This document shows positions 23,155 to 37,191 of a stretch of 64,000 nucleotides of DNA, piece by piece. The stretch covers positions 2,418,001 through 2,482,000 of the forward strand of contig OZ059899.1 in assembly GCA_964057225.1 (NCBI GenBank). The letters run 5' to 3'. How positions within the stretch are numbered: the stretch's first letter is position 1; every line of letters begins with the position of its first letter. This stretch comes from Auanema rhodensis (taxonomy: Eukaryota > Nematoda > Chromadorea > Rhabditida > Rhabditidae). The notes beneath the pieces were generated by a model. It saw nothing but the letters and a program-made list of their open reading frames with translations. It was not told the origin of the DNA and made no database searches. Both the position numbers and the translations under genes were made by a program.

Positions 23155-26100
23155 AAGCTGCGTCGATCTGTGTTATCAGATTTGCGCTAGCTTAAAAATG
23201 CACCGAGATATCAACTGATATAAGTTCACACTTATATCCTCGATTTTCACCCTGAAGAATTGATTTTTTCGTTGAATAACATTGTCTATCGTCTTTGCCT
23301 TGAAAAATGGAATCTAAAAACATCTACTTTTTGCTAAATTATTTTGAAATTTTTCGAAAAAATTTTTGTCAAAATGTTTTTGGAAGCAATGTTGAGTGTA
23401 CATGGAAACTCAACATACACTAATGCATCATTTTTCAAACAATCATAACTAATTTGTGTATTAAGCGTTTCTCAATGTAGTATAGTGCATTCAATGCGGA
23501 TTTTTAAGCTGCGTCGATCTGTGTTATCAGATTTGCGCTAGCTTAAAAATGCACCGAGATATCAACTGATATAAGTTCACATTTATATCCTCGATTTTCA
23601 CCCTGAAGAATTGATTTTTTCGTTGAATAACATTGTCTATCGTCTTTGCCTTGAAAAATGGAATCTAAAAACATCTACTTTTTGCTAAATTATTTTGAAA
23701 TTTTTCGAAAAAATTTTTGTCAAAATGTTTTTGGAAGCAATGTTGAGTGTACATGGAAACTCAACATACACTAATGCATCATTTTTCAAACAATCATAAC
23801 TAATTTGTGTATTAAGCGTTTCTCAATGTAGTATAGTGCATTCGATGCGGATTTTTAAGCTGCGTCGATCTGTGTTATCAGATTTGCGCTAGCTTAAAAA
23901 TGCACCGAGATATCAACTGATATAAGTTCACACTTATATCCTCGATTTTCACCCTGAAGAATTGATTTTTTCGTTGAATAACATTGTCTATCGTCTTTGC
24001 CTTGAAAAATGGAATTTAAAAACATCTACTTTTTGCTAAATTATTTTGAAATTTTTCGAAAAAATTTTTGTCAAAATGTTTTTGGAAGCAATGTTGAGTG
24101 TACATGGAAACTCAACATACACTAATGCATCATTTTTCAAACAATCATAACTAATTTGTGTATTAAGCGTTTCTCAATGTAGTATAGTGCATTCGATGCG
24201 GATTTTTAAGCTGCGTCGATCTGTGTTATCAGATTTGCGCTAGCTTAAAAATGCACCGAGATATCAACTGATATAAGTTCACACTTATATCCTCGATTTT
24301 CACCCTGAAGAATTGATTTTTTCGTTGAATAACATTGTCTATCGTCTTTGCCTTGAAAAATGGAATCTAAAAACATCTACTTTTTGCTAAATTATTTTGA
24401 AATTTTTCGAAAAAATTTTTGTCAAAATGTTTTTGGAAGCAATGTTGAGTGTACATGGAAACTCAACATACACTAATGCATCATTTTTCAAACAATCATA
24501 ACTAATTTGTGTATTAAGCGTTTCTCAATGTAGTATAGTGCATTCAATGCGGATTTTTAAGCTGCGTCGATCTGTGTTATCAGATTTGCGCTAGCTTAAA
24601 AATGCACCGAGATATCAACTGATATAAGTTCACATTTATATCCTCGATTTTCACCCTGAAGAATTGATTTTTTCGTTGAATAACATTGTCTATCGTCTTT
24701 GCCTTGAAAAATGGAATCTAAAAACATCTACTTTTTGCTAAATTATTTTGAAATTTTTCGAAAAAATTTTTGTCAAAATGTTTTTGGAAGCAATGTTGAG
24801 TGTACATGGAAACTCAACATACACTAATGCATCATTTTTCAAACAATCATAACTAATTTGTGTATTAAGCGTTTCTCAATGTAGTATAGTGCATTCGATG
24901 CGGATTTTTAAGCTGCGTCGATCTGTGTTATCAGATTTGCGCTAGCTTAAAAATGCACCGAGATATCAACTGATATAAGTTCACACTTATATCCTCGATT
25001 TTCACCCTGAAGAATTGATTTTTTCGTTGAATAACATTGTCTATCGTCTTTGCCTTGAAAAATGGAATTTAAAAACATCTACTTTTTGCTAAATTATTTT
25101 GAAATTTTTCGAAAAAATTTTTGTCAAAATGTTTTTGGAAGCAATGTTGAGTGTACATGGAAACTCAACATACACTAATGCATCATTTTTCAAACAATCA
25201 TAACTAATTTGTGTATTAAGCGTTTCTCAATGTAGTATAGTGCATTCGATGCGGATTTTTAAGCTGCGTCGATCTGTGTTATCAGATTTGCGCTAGCTTA
25301 AAAATGCACCGAGATATCAACTGATATAAGTTCACACTTATATCCTCGATTTTCACCCTGAAGAATTGATTTTTTCGTTGAATAACATTGTCTATCGTCT
25401 TTGCCTTGAAAAATGGAATTTAAAAACATCTACTTTTTGCTAAATTATTTTGAAATTTTTCGAAAAAATTTTTGTCAAAATGTTTTTGGAAGCAATGTTG
25501 AGTGTACATGGAAACTCAACATACACTAATGCATCATTTTTCAAACAATCATAACTAATTTGTGTATTAAGCGTTTCTCAATGTAGTATAGTGCATTCGA
25601 TGCGGATTTTTAAGCTGCGTCGATCTGTGTTATCAGATTTGCGCTAGCTTAAAAATGCACCGAGATATCAACTGATATAAGTTCACACTTATATCCTCGA
25701 TTTTCACCCTGAAGAATTGATTTTTTCGTTGAATAACATTGTCTATCGTCTTTGCCTTGAAAAATGGAATCTAAAAACATCTACTTTTTGCTAAATTATT
25801 TTGAAATTTTTCGAAAAAATTTTTGTCAAAATGTTTTTGGAAGCAATGTTGAGTGTACATGGAAACTCAACATACACTAATGCATCATTTTTCAAACAAT
25901 CATAACTAATTTGTGTATTAAGCGTTTCTCAATGTAGTATAGTGCATTCGATGCGGATTTTTAAGCTGCGTCGATCTGTGTTATCAGATTTGCGCTAGCT
26001 TAAAAATGCACCGAGATATCAACTGATATAAGTTCACACTTATATCCTCGATTTTCACCCTGAAGAATTGATTTTTTCGTTGAATAACATTGTCTATCGT

Positions 26101-26313
26101 CTTTGCCTTGAAAAATGGAATTTAAAAACATCTACTTTTTGCTAAATTATTTTGAAATTTTTCGAAAAAATTTTTGTCAAAATGTTTTTGGAAGCAATGT
26201 TGAGTGTACATGGAAACTCAACATACACTAATGCATCATTTTTCAAACAATCATAACTAATTTGTGTATTAAGCGTTTCTCAATGTAGTATAGTGCATTC
26301 GATGCGGATTTTT
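23155..26313 (+). repeat. Block 15: copies 67-75, trimer C*-C(T77)-D, then D-C-D
   Basis: Starts: 23155 C*, 23506 C (T77), 23857 D, 24208 C*, 24559 C (T77), 24910 D, 25261 D, 25612 C, 25963 D. Two full trimers of 1,053 bp (23,155-25,260) share the T77 wobble in dyad II and A339 in the first copy. The last three copies have lost these marks. No E or T44 copy lies here. Confidence 0.88.
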
Positions 26314-28769
26314 AAGCTGCGTCGATCTGTGTTATCAGATTTGCGCTAGCTTAAAAATGCACCGAGATATCAACTGATATAAGTTCACACTTATATCCTC
26401 GATTTTCACCCTGAAGAATTGATTTTTCGTTGAATAACATTGTCTATCGTCTTTGTCTTGAAAAATGGAATCCAAAAACATCTACTTTTTGCTAAATTAT
26501 TTTGAAATTTTTCGAAAAAATTTTTGTCAAAATGTTTTTGGAAGCAATGTTGAGTGTACATGGAAACTCAACATACACTAATGCATCATTTCTCAAACGA
26601 TCATAACTAATTTGTGTATTAAGCGTTTCTCAATGTAGTATAGTGCATTCGATGCGGATTTTTAAGCTGCGTCGATCTGTGTTATCAGATTTGCGCTAGC
26701 TTAAAATTGCACCGAGATATCAACTGATATAAGTTCACACTTATATCCTCGATTTTCACCCTGAAGAATTGATTTTTTCGTTGAATAACATTGTCTATCG
26801 TCTTTGCCTTGAAAAATGGAATCTAAAAACATCTACTTTTTGCTAAATTATTTTGAAATTTTTCGAAAAAATTTTTGTCAAAATGTTTTTGGAAGCAATG
26901 TTGAGTGTACATGGAAACTCAACATACACTAATGCATCATTTTTCAAACGATCATAACTAATTTGTGTATTAAGCGTTTCTCAATGTAGTATAGTGCATT
27001 CGATGCGGATTTTTAAGCTGCGTCGATCTGTGTTATCAGATTTGCGCTAGCTTAAAATTGCACCGAGATATCAACTGATATAAGTTCACACTTATATCCT
27101 CGATTTTCACCCTGAAGAATTGATTTTTTCGTTGAATAACATTGTCTATCGTCTTTGCCTTGAAAAATGGAATCTAAAAACATCTACTTTTTGCTAAATT
27201 ATTTTGAAATTTTTCGAAAAAATTTTTGTCAAAATGTTTTTGGAAGCAATGTTGAGTGTACATGGAAACTCAACATACACTAATGCATCATTTTTCAAAC
27301 AATCATAACTAATTTGTGTATTAAGCGTTTCTCAATGTAGTATAGTGCATTCGATGCGGATTTTTAAGCTGCGTCGATCTGTGTTATCAGATTTGCGCTA
27401 GCTTAAAAATGCACCGAGATATCAACTGATATAAGTTCACACTTATATCCTCGATTTTCACCCTGAAGAATTGATTTTTTCGTTGAATAACATTGTCTAT
27501 CGTCTTTGCCTTGAAAAATGGAATTTAAAAACATCTACTTTTTGCTAAATTATTTTGAAATTTTTCGAAAAAATTTTTGTCAAAATGTTTTTGGAAGCAA
27601 TGTTGAGTGTACATGGAAACTCAACATACACTAATGCATCATTTTTCAAACAATCATAACTAATTTGTGTATTAAGCGTTTCTCAATGTAGTATAGTGCA
27701 TTCGATGCGGATTTTTAAGCTGCGTCGATCTGTGTTATCAGATTTGCGCTAGCTTAAAAATGCACCGAGATATCAACTGATATAAGTTCACACTTATATC
27801 CTCGATTTTCACCCTGAAGAATTGATTTTTTCGTTGAATAACATTGTCTATCGTCTTTGCCTTGAAAAATGGAATTTAAAAACATCTACTTTTTGCTAAA
27901 TTATTTTGAAATTTTTCGAAAAAATTTTTGTCAAAATGTTTTTGGAAGCAATGTTGAGTGTACATGGAAACTCAACATACACTAATGCATCATTTTTCAA
28001 ACAATCATAACTAATTTGTGTATTAAGCGTTTCTCAATGTAGTATAGTGCATTCGATGCGGATTTTTAAGCTGCGTCGATCTGTGTTATCAGATTTGCGC
28101 TAGCTTAAAAATGCACCGAGATATCAACTGATATAAGTTCACACTTATATCCTCGATTTTCACCCTGAAGAATTGATTTTTTCGTTGAATAACATTGTCT
28201 ATCGTCTTTGCCTTGAAAAATGGAATCTAAAAACATCTACTTTTTGCTAAATTATTTTGAAATTTTTCGAAAAAATTTTTGTCAAAATGTTTTTGGAAGC
28301 AATGTTGAGTGTACATGGAAACTCAACATACACTAATGCATCATTTTTCAAACAATCATAACTAATTTGTGTATTAAGCGTTTCTCAATGTAGTATAGTG
28401 CATTCGATGCGGATTTTTAAGCTGCGTCGATCTGTGTTATCAGATTTGCGCTAGCTTAAAAATGCACCGAGATATCAACTGATATAAGTTCACACTTATA
28501 TCCTCGATTTTCACCCTGAAGAATTGATTTTTTCGTTGAATAACATTGTCTATCGTCTTTGCCTTGAAAAATGGAATTTAAAAACATCTACTTTTTGCTA
28601 AATTATTTTGAAATTTTTCGAAAAAATTTTTGTCAAAATGTTTTTGGAAGCAATGTTGAGTGTACATGGAAACTCAACATACACTAATGCATCATTTTTC
28701 AAACAATCATAACTAATTTGTGTATTAAGCGTTTCTCAATGTAGTATAGTGCATTCGATGCGGATTTTT
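26314..28769 (+). repeat. Block 16: copies 76-82, heptamer E(C161)-G-K-D-D-C-D
   Basis: Starts: 26314 E, 26664 G, 27015 K, 27366 D, 27717 D, 28068 C, 28419 D; 2,456 bp. The E copy has C161, shared with the E copies at 28,770 and 29,822 only. Two T44 copies follow it in a row, the first such doubling. Copy 76 has a T-to-C change (ATTTCTC) at about position 281, a rare change in the conserved region. Confidence 0.87.
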
Positions 28770-30873
28770 AAGCTGCGTCGATCTGTGTTATCAGATTTGC
28801 GCTAGCTTAAAAATGCACCGAGATATCAACTGATATAAGTTCACACTTATATCCTCGATTTTCACCCTGAAGAATTGATTTTTCGTTGAATAACATTGTC
28901 TATCGTCTTTGTCTTGAAAAATGGAATCCAAAAACATCTACTTTTTGCTAAATTATTTTGAAATTTTTCGAAAAAATTTTTGTCAAAATGTTTTTGGAAG
29001 CAATGTTGAGTGTACATGGAAACTCAACATACACTAATGCATCATTTTTCAAACGATCATAACTAATTTGTGTATTAAGCGTTTCTCAATGTAGTATAGT
29101 GCATTCGATGCGGATTTTTAAGCTGCGTCGATCTGTGTTATCAGATTTGCGCTAGCTTAAAATTGCACCGAGATATCAACTGATATAAGTTCACACTTAT
29201 ATCCTCGATTTTCACCCTGAAGAATTGATTTTTTCGTTGAATAACATTGTCTATCGTCTTTGCCTTGAAAAATGGAATCTAAAAACATCTACTTTTTGCT
29301 AAATTATTTTGAAATTTTTCGAAAAAATTTTTGTCAAAATGTTTTTGGAAGCAATGTTGAGTGTACATGGAAACTCAACATACACTAATGCATCATTTTT
29401 CAAACGATCATAACTAATTTGTGTATTAAGCGTTTCTCAATGTAGTATAGTGCATTCGATGCGGATTTTTAAGCTGCGTCGATCTGTGTTATCAGATTTG
29501 CGCTAGCTTAAAATTGCACCGAGATATCAACTGATATAAGTTCACACTTATATCCTCGATTTTCACCCTGAAGAATTGATTTTTTCGTTGAATAACATTG
29601 TCTATCGTCTTTGCCTTGAAAAATGGAATCTAAAAACATCTACTTTTTGCTAAATTATTTTGAAATTTTTCGAAAAAATTTTTGTCAAAATGTTTTTGGA
29701 AGCAATGTTGAGTGTACATGGAAACTCAACATACACTAATGCATCATTTTTCAAACGATCATAACTAATTTGTGTATTAAGCGTTTCTCAATGTAGTATA
29801 GTGCATTCGATGCGGATTTTTAAGCTGCGTCGATCTGTGTTATCAGATTTGCGCTAGCTTAAAAATGCACCGAGATATCAACTGATATAAGTTCACACTT
29901 ATATCCTCGATTTTCACCCTGAAGAATTGATTTTTCGTTGAATAACATTGTCTATCGTCTTTGTCTTGAAAAATGGAATCCAAAAACATCTACTTTTTGC
30001 TAAATTATTTTGAAATTTTTCGAAAAAATTTTTGTCAAAATGTTTTTGGAAGCAATGTTGAGTGTACATGGAAACTCAACATACACTAATGCATCATTTT
30101 TCAAACGATCATAACTAATTTGTGTATTAAGCGTTTCTCAATGTAGTATAGTGCATTCGATGCGGATTTTTAAGCTGCGTCGATCTGTGTTATCAGATTT
30201 GCGCTAGCTTAAAATTGCACCGAGATATCAACTGATATAAGTTCACACTTATATCCTCGATTTTCACCCTGAAGAATTGATTTTTTCGTTGAATAACATT
30301 GTCTATCGTCTTTGCCTTGAAAAATGGAATCTAAAAACATCTACTTTTTGCTAAATTATTTTGAAATTTTTCGAAAAAATTTTTGTCAAAATGTTTTTGG
30401 AAGCAATGTTGAGTGTACATGGAAACTCAACATACACTAATGCATCATTTTTCAAACGATCATAACTAATTTGTGTATTAAGCGTTTCTCAATGTAGTAT
30501 AGTGCATTCGATGCGGATTTTTAAGCTGCGTCGATCTGTGTTATCAGATTTGCGCAAGCTTAAAATTGTACCGAGATATCAACTGATATAAGTTCACACT
30601 TATATCCTCGATTTTCACCCTGAAGAATTGATTTTTTCGTTGAATAACATTGTCTATCGTCTTTGCCTTGAAAAATGGAATCTAAAAACATCTACTTTTT
30701 GCTAAATTATTTTGAAATTTTTCGAAAAAATTTTTGTCAAAATGTTTTTGGAAGCAATGTTGAGTGTACATGGAAACTCAACATACACTAATGCATCATT
30801 TTTCAAACGATCATAACTAATTTGTGTATTAAGCGTTTCTCAATGTAGTATAGTGCATTCGATGCGGATTTTT
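28770..30873 (+). repeat. Block 17: copies 83-88, two trimers E(C161)-G-G (1,052 bp each)
   Basis: Starts: 28770 E, 29120 G, 29471 G; 29822 E, 30172 G, 30523 G. The two trimers match at class positions. Copy 88 has A34, the bulge base of the junction hairpin, which creates AAGCTT, and a C-to-T change at 47. These are the last T44 copies in the window: none occurs after 30,873. Confidence 0.9.
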
Positions 30874-31926
30874 AAGCTGCGTCGATCTGTGTTATCAGAT
30901 TTGCGCTAGCTTAAAAATGCACCGAGATATCAACTGATATAAGTTCACACTTATATCCTCGATTTTCACCCTGAAGAATTGATTTTTTCGTTGAATAACA
31001 TTGTCTATCGTCTTTGCCTTAAAAAATGGAATTTAAAAACATCTACTTTTTGCTAAATTATTTTGAAATTTTTCGAAAAAATTTTTGTCAAAATGTTTTT
31101 GGAAGCAATGTTGAGTGTACATGGAAACTCAACATACACTAATGCATCATTTTTCAAACAATCATAACTAATTTGTGTATTAAGCGTTTCTCAATGTAGT
31201 ATAGTGCATTCAATGCGGATTTTTAAGCTGCGTCGATCTGTGTTATCAGATTTGCGCTAGCTTAAAAATGCACCGAGATATCAACTGATATAAGTTCACA
31301 CTTATATCCTCGATTTTCACCCTGAAGAATTGATTTTTTCGTTGAATAACATTGTCTATCGTCTTTGCCTTGAAAAATGGAATCTAAAAACATCTACTTT
31401 TTGCTAAATTATTTTGAAATTTTTCGAAAAAATTTTTGTCAAAATGTTTTTGGAAGCAATGTTGAGTGTACATGGAAACTCAACATACACTAATGCATCA
31501 TTTTTCAAACAATCATAACTAATTTGTGTATTAAGCGTTTCTCAATGTAGTATAGTGCATTCGATGCGGATTTTTAAGCTGCGTCGATCTGTGTTATCAG
31601 ATTTGCGCTAGCTTAAAAATGCACCGAGATATCAACTGATATAAGTTCACACTTATATCCTCGATTTTCACTCTGAAGAATTGATTTTTTCGTTGAATAA
31701 CATTGTCTATCGTCTTTGCCTTGAAAAATGGAATTTAAAAACATCTACTTTTTGCTAAATTATTTTGAAATTTTTCGAAAAAATTTTTGTCAAAATGTTT
31801 TTGGAAGCAATGTTGAGTGTACATGGAAACTCAACATACACTAATGCATCATTTTTCAAACAATCATAACTAATTTGTGTATTAAGCGTTTCTCAATGTA
31901 GTATAGTGCATTCGATGCGGATTTTT
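30874..31926 (+). repeat. Block 18: copies 89-91, D*-C-D
   Basis: Starts: 30874 D* with A148, 31225 C, 31576 D. A148 is otherwise seen only in copy 35 (11,929). Copy 91 reads CACTCTG instead of CACCCTG near 97. A short transitional stretch between the E-G-G trimers and the segment related to 16,840. Confidence 0.85.
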
Positions 31927-33681
31927 AAGCTGCGTCGATCTGTGTTATCAGATTTGCGCTAGCTTAAAAATGCACCGAGATATCAACTGATATAAGTTCA
32001 CACTTATATCCTCGATTTTCACCCTGAAGAATTGATTTTTTCGTTGAATAACATTGTCTATCGTCTTTGCCTTGAAAAATGGAATCTAAAAACATCTACT
32101 TTTTGCTAAATTATTTCGAAATTTTTCGAAAAAATTTTTGTCAAAATGTTTTTGGAAGCAATGTTGAGTGTACATGGAAACTCAACATACACTAATGCAT
32201 CATTTTTCAAACAATCATAACTAATTTGTGTATTAAGCGTTTCTCAATGTAGTATAGTGCATTCGATGCGGATGTTTAAGCTGCGTCGATCTGTGTTATC
32301 AGATTTGCGCTAGCTTAAAAATGCACCGAGATATCAACTGATATAAGTTCACACTTATATCCTCGATTTTCACCCTGAAGAATTAATTTTTTCGTTGAAT
32401 AACATTGTCCATCGTCTTTGCCTTGGAAAATGGAATCTAAAAACATCTACTTTTTGCTAAATTATTTTGAAATTTTTCGAAAAAATTTTTGTCAAAATGT
32501 TTTTGGAAGCAATGTTGAGTGTACATGGAAACTCAACATACACTAATGCATCATTTTTCAAACAATCATAACTAATTTGTGTATTAAGCGTTTCTCAATG
32601 TAGTATAGTGCATTCGATGCGGATTTTTAAGCTGCGTCGATCTGTGTTATCAGATTTGCGCTAGCTTAAAAATGCACCGAGATATCAACTGATATAAGTT
32701 CACACTTATATCCTCGATTTTCACCCTGAAGAATTAATTTTTTCGTTGAATAACATTGTCCATCGTCTTTGCCTTGGAAAATGGAATCTAAAAACATCTA
32801 CTTTTTGCTAAATTATTTTGAAATTTTTCGAAAAAATTTTTGTCAAAATGTTTTTGGAAGCAATGTTGAGTGTACATGGAAACTCAACATACACTAATGC
32901 ATCATTTTTCAAACAATCATAACTAATTTGTGTATTAAGCGTTTCTCAATGTAGTATAGTGCATTCAATGCGGATTTTTAAGCTGCGTCGATCTGTGTTA
33001 TCAGATTTGCGCTAGCTTAAAAATGCACCGAGATATCAACTGATATAAGTTCACACTTATATCCTCGATTTTCACCCTGAAGAATTGATTTTTTCGTTGA
33101 ATAACATTGTCTATCGTCTTTGCCTTGAAAAATGGAATCTAAAAACATCTACTTTTTGCTAAATTATTTTGAAATTTTTCGAAAAAAATTTTGTCAAAAT
33201 GTTTTTTGAAGCAATGTTGAGTGTACATGGAAACTCAACATACACTAATGCATCATTTTTCAAACAATCATAACTAATTTGTGTATTAAGCGTTTCTCAA
33301 TGTAGTATAGTGCATTCGATGCGGATTTTTAAGCTGCGTCGATCTGTGTTATCAGATTTGCGCTAGCTTAAAAATGCACCGAGATATCAACTGATATAAG
33401 TTCACACTTATATCCTCGATTTTCACCCTGAAGAATTGATTTTTTCGTTGAATAACATTGTCTATCGTCTTTGTCTTGAAAAATGGAATTTAAAAACATC
33501 TACTTTTTGCTAAATTATTTTGAAATTTTTCGAAAAAATTTTTGTCAAAATGTTTTTGGAAGCAATGTTGAGTGTACATGGAAACTCAACATACACTAAT
33601 GCATCATTTTTCAAACAATCATAACTAATTTGTGTATTAAGCGTTTCTCAATGTAGTATAGTGCATTCAATGCGGATTTTT
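31927..33681 (+). repeat. Block 19: copies 92-96, C(G348)-H-H*-XC-D*
   Basis: Starts: 31927 C with G348 and C191, 32278 H, 32629 H*, 32980 XC (A209), 33331 D* with T144. The first four copies repeat the C(G348)-H-H*-C order of 16,840-18,243. Copy 95 is the first A209 copy and has an extra T in place of G near 229. Copy 96 has T144 but the normal six T, so T144 is not tied to the 350-bp form. Confidence 0.87.
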
Positions 33682-35787
33682 AAGCTGCGTCGATCTGTGT
33701 TATCAGATTTGCGCTAGCTTAAAAATGCACCGAGATATCAACTGATATAAGTTCACACTTATATCCTCGATTTTCACCCTGAAGAATTGATTTTTTCGTT
33801 GAATAACATTGTCTATCGTCTTTGCCTTGAAAAATGGAATCTAAAAACATCTACTTTTTGCTAAATTATTTTGAAATTTTTCGAAAAAATTTTTGTCAAA
33901 ATGTTTTTGGAAGCAATGTTGAGTGTACATGGAAACTCAACATACACTAATGCATCATTTTTCAAACGATCATAACTAATTTTTGTATCAAGCGTTTCTC
34001 AATGTAGTATAGTGCATTCGATGCGGATTTTTAAGCTGCGTCGATCTGTGTTATCAGATTTGCGCTAGCTTAAAAATGCACCGAGATACCAACTGATATA
34101 AGTTCACACTTATATCCTCGATTTTCACCCTGAAGAATTAATTTTTTCGTTGAATAACATTGTCCATCGTCTTTGCCTTGGAAAATGGAATCTAAAAACA
34201 TCTACTTTTTGCTAAATTATTTTGAAATTTTTGGAAAAAATTTTTGTCAAAATGTTTTTGGAAGCAATGTTGAGTGTACATGGAAACTCAACATACACTA
34301 ATGCATCATTTTTCAAACGATCATAACTAATTTTTGTATCAAACGTTTCTCAATGTAGTATAGTGCATTCGATGCGGATTTTTAAGCTGCGTCGATCTGT
34401 GTTATCAGATTTGCGCTAGCTTAAAAATGCACCGAGATATCAACTGATATAAGTTCACACTTATATCCTCGATTTTCACCCTGAAGAATTGATTTTTTCG
34501 TTGAATAACATTGTCTATCGTCTTTGCCTTGAAAAATGGAATCTAAAAACATCTACTTTTTGCTAAATTATTTTGAAATTTTTCGAAAAAATTTTTGTCA
34601 AAATGTTTTTGGAAGCAATGTTGAGTGTACATGGAAACTCAACATACACTAATGCATCATTTTTCAAACAATCATAACTAATTTGTGTATTAAGCGTTTC
34701 TCAATGTAGTATAGTGCATTCGATGCGGATTTTTAAGCTGCGTCGATCTGTGTTATCAGATTTGCGCTAGCTTAAAAATGCACCGAGATATCAACTGATA
34801 TAAGTTCACACTTATATCCTCGATTTTCACCCTGAAGAATTGATTTTTTCGTTGAATAACATTGTCTATCGTCTTTGCCTTGAAAAATGGAATTTAAAAA
34901 CATCTACTTTTTGCTAAATTATTTTGAAATTTTTCGAAAAAATTTTTGTCAAAATGTTTTTGGAAGCAATGTTGAGTGTACATGGAAACTCAACATACAC
35001 TAATGCATCATTTTTCAAACAATCATAACTAATTTGTGTATTAAGCGTTTCTCAATGTAGTATAGTGCATTCAATGCGGATTTTTAAGCTGCGTCGATCT
35101 GTGTTATCAGATTTGCGCTAGCTTAAAAATGCACCGAGATATCAACTGATATAAGTTCACACTTATATCCTCGATTTTCACCCTGAAGAATTGATTTTTT
35201 CGTTGAATAACATTGTCTATCGTCTTTGCCTTGAAAAATGGAATTTAAAAACATCTACTTTTTGCTAAATTATTTTGAAATTTTTCGAAAAAATTTTTGT
35301 CAAAATGTTTTTGGAAGCAATGTTGAGTGTACATGGAAACTCAACATACACTAATGCATCATTTTTCAAACAATCATAACTAATTTGTGTATTAAGCGTT
35401 TCTCAATGTAGTATAGTGCATTCAATGCGGATTTTTAAGCTGCGTCGATCTGTGTTATCAGATTTGCGCTAGCTTAAAAATGCACCGAGATATCAACTGA
35501 TATAAGTTCACACTTATATCCTCGATTTTCACCCTGAAGAATTGATTTTTTCGTTGAATAACATTGTCTATCGTCTTTGTCTTGAAAAATGGAATTTAAA
35601 AACATCTACTTTTTGCTAAATTATTTTGAAATTTTTCGAAAAAATTTTTGTCAAAATGTTTTTGGAAGCAATGTTGAGTGTACATGGAAACTCAACATAC
35701 ACTAATGCATCATTTTTCAAACAATCATAACTAATTTGTGTATTAAGCGTTTCTCAATGTAGTATAGTGCATTCAATGCGGATTTTT
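33682..35787 (+). repeat. Block 20: copies 97-102, hexamer A-B-C-D*-D*-D*(T144), 2,106 bp
   Basis: Starts: 33682 A, 34033 B, 34384 C, 34735 D*, 35086 D*, 35437 D* with T144. Class B returns here after an absence of about 18 kb. Copy 98 has C57 (GATACC), which destroys the EcoRV site; the only other copy with it is the B at 40,350, in a block of the same class order. Confidence 0.9.
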
Positions 35788-37191
35788 AAGCTGCGTCGAT
35801 CTGTGTTATCAGATTTGCGCTAGCTTAAAAATGCACCGAGATATCAACTGATATAAGTTCACACTTATATCCTCGATTTTCACCCTGAAGAATTGATTTT
35901 TTCGTTGAATAACATTGTCTATCGTCTTTGCCTTGAAAAATGGAATCTAAAAACATCTACTTTTTGCTAAATTATTTTGAAATTTTTCGAAAAAATTTTT
36001 GTCAAAATGTTTTTGGAAGCAATGTTGAGTGTACATGGAAACTCAACATACACTAATGCATCATTTTTCAAACGATCATAACTAATTTTTGTATCAAGCG
36101 TTTCTCAATGTAGTATAGTGCATTCGATGCGGATTTTTAAGCTGCGTCGATCTGTGTTATCAGATTTGCGCTAGCTTAAAAATGCACCGAGATATCAACT
36201 GATATAAGTTCACACTTATATCCTCGATTTTCACCCTGAAGAATTAATTTTTTCGTTGAATAACATTGTCCATCGTCTTTGCCTTGGAAAATGGAATCTA
36301 AAAACATCTACTTTTTGCTAAATTATTTTGAAATTTTTGGAAAAAATTTTTGTCAAAATGTTTTTGGAAGCAATGTTGAGTGTACATGGAAACTCAACAT
36401 ACACTAATGCATCATTTTTCAAACGATCATAACTAATTTTTGTATCAAACGTTTCTCAATGTAGTATAGTGCATTCGATGCGGATTTTTAAGCTGCGTCG
36501 ATCTGTGTTATCAGATTTGCGCTAGCTTAAAAATGCACCGAGATATCAACTGATATAAGTTCACACTTATATCCTCGATTTTCACCCTGAAGAATTGATT
36601 TTTTCGTTGAATAACATTGTCTATCGTCTTTGCCTTGAAAAATGGAATCTAAAAACATCTACTTTTTGCTAAATTATTTTGAAATTTTTCGAAAAAAATT
36701 TTGTCAAAATGTTTTTGGAAGCAATGTTGAGTGTACATGGAAACTCAACATACACTAATGCATCATTTTTCAAACGATCATAACTAATTTTTGTATCAAA
36801 CGTTTCTCAATGTAGTATAGTGCATTCGATGCGGATTTTTAAGCTGCGTCGATCTGTGTTATCAGATTTGCGCTAGCTTAAAAATGCACCGAGATATCAA
36901 CTGATATAAGTTCACACTTATATCCTCGATTTTCACCCTGAAGAATTGATTTTTTCGTTGAATAACATTGTCTATCGTCTTTGCCTTGAAAAATGGAATC
37001 TAAAAACATCTACTTTTTGCTAAATTATTTTGAAATTTTTCGAAAAAAATTTTGTCAAAATGTTTTTGGAAACAATGTTGAGTGTACATGGAAACTCAAC
37101 ATACACTAATGCATCATTTTTCAAACAATCATAACTAATTTGTGTATTAAGCGTTTCTCAATGTAGTATAGTGCATTCGATGCGGATTTTT
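35788..37191 (+). repeat. Block 21: copies 103-106, A-B-XA-XC
   Basis: Starts: 35788 A, 36139 B, 36490 XA, 36841 XC. XA has C201 and A209 with a B-like tail (G287 T302 C308 A311), so it joins an A-like head to a B tail. XC has A209 with the C tail; copy 106 also has A232. The XA-XC pair recurs at 37,893 and 38,946. Confidence 0.88.
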
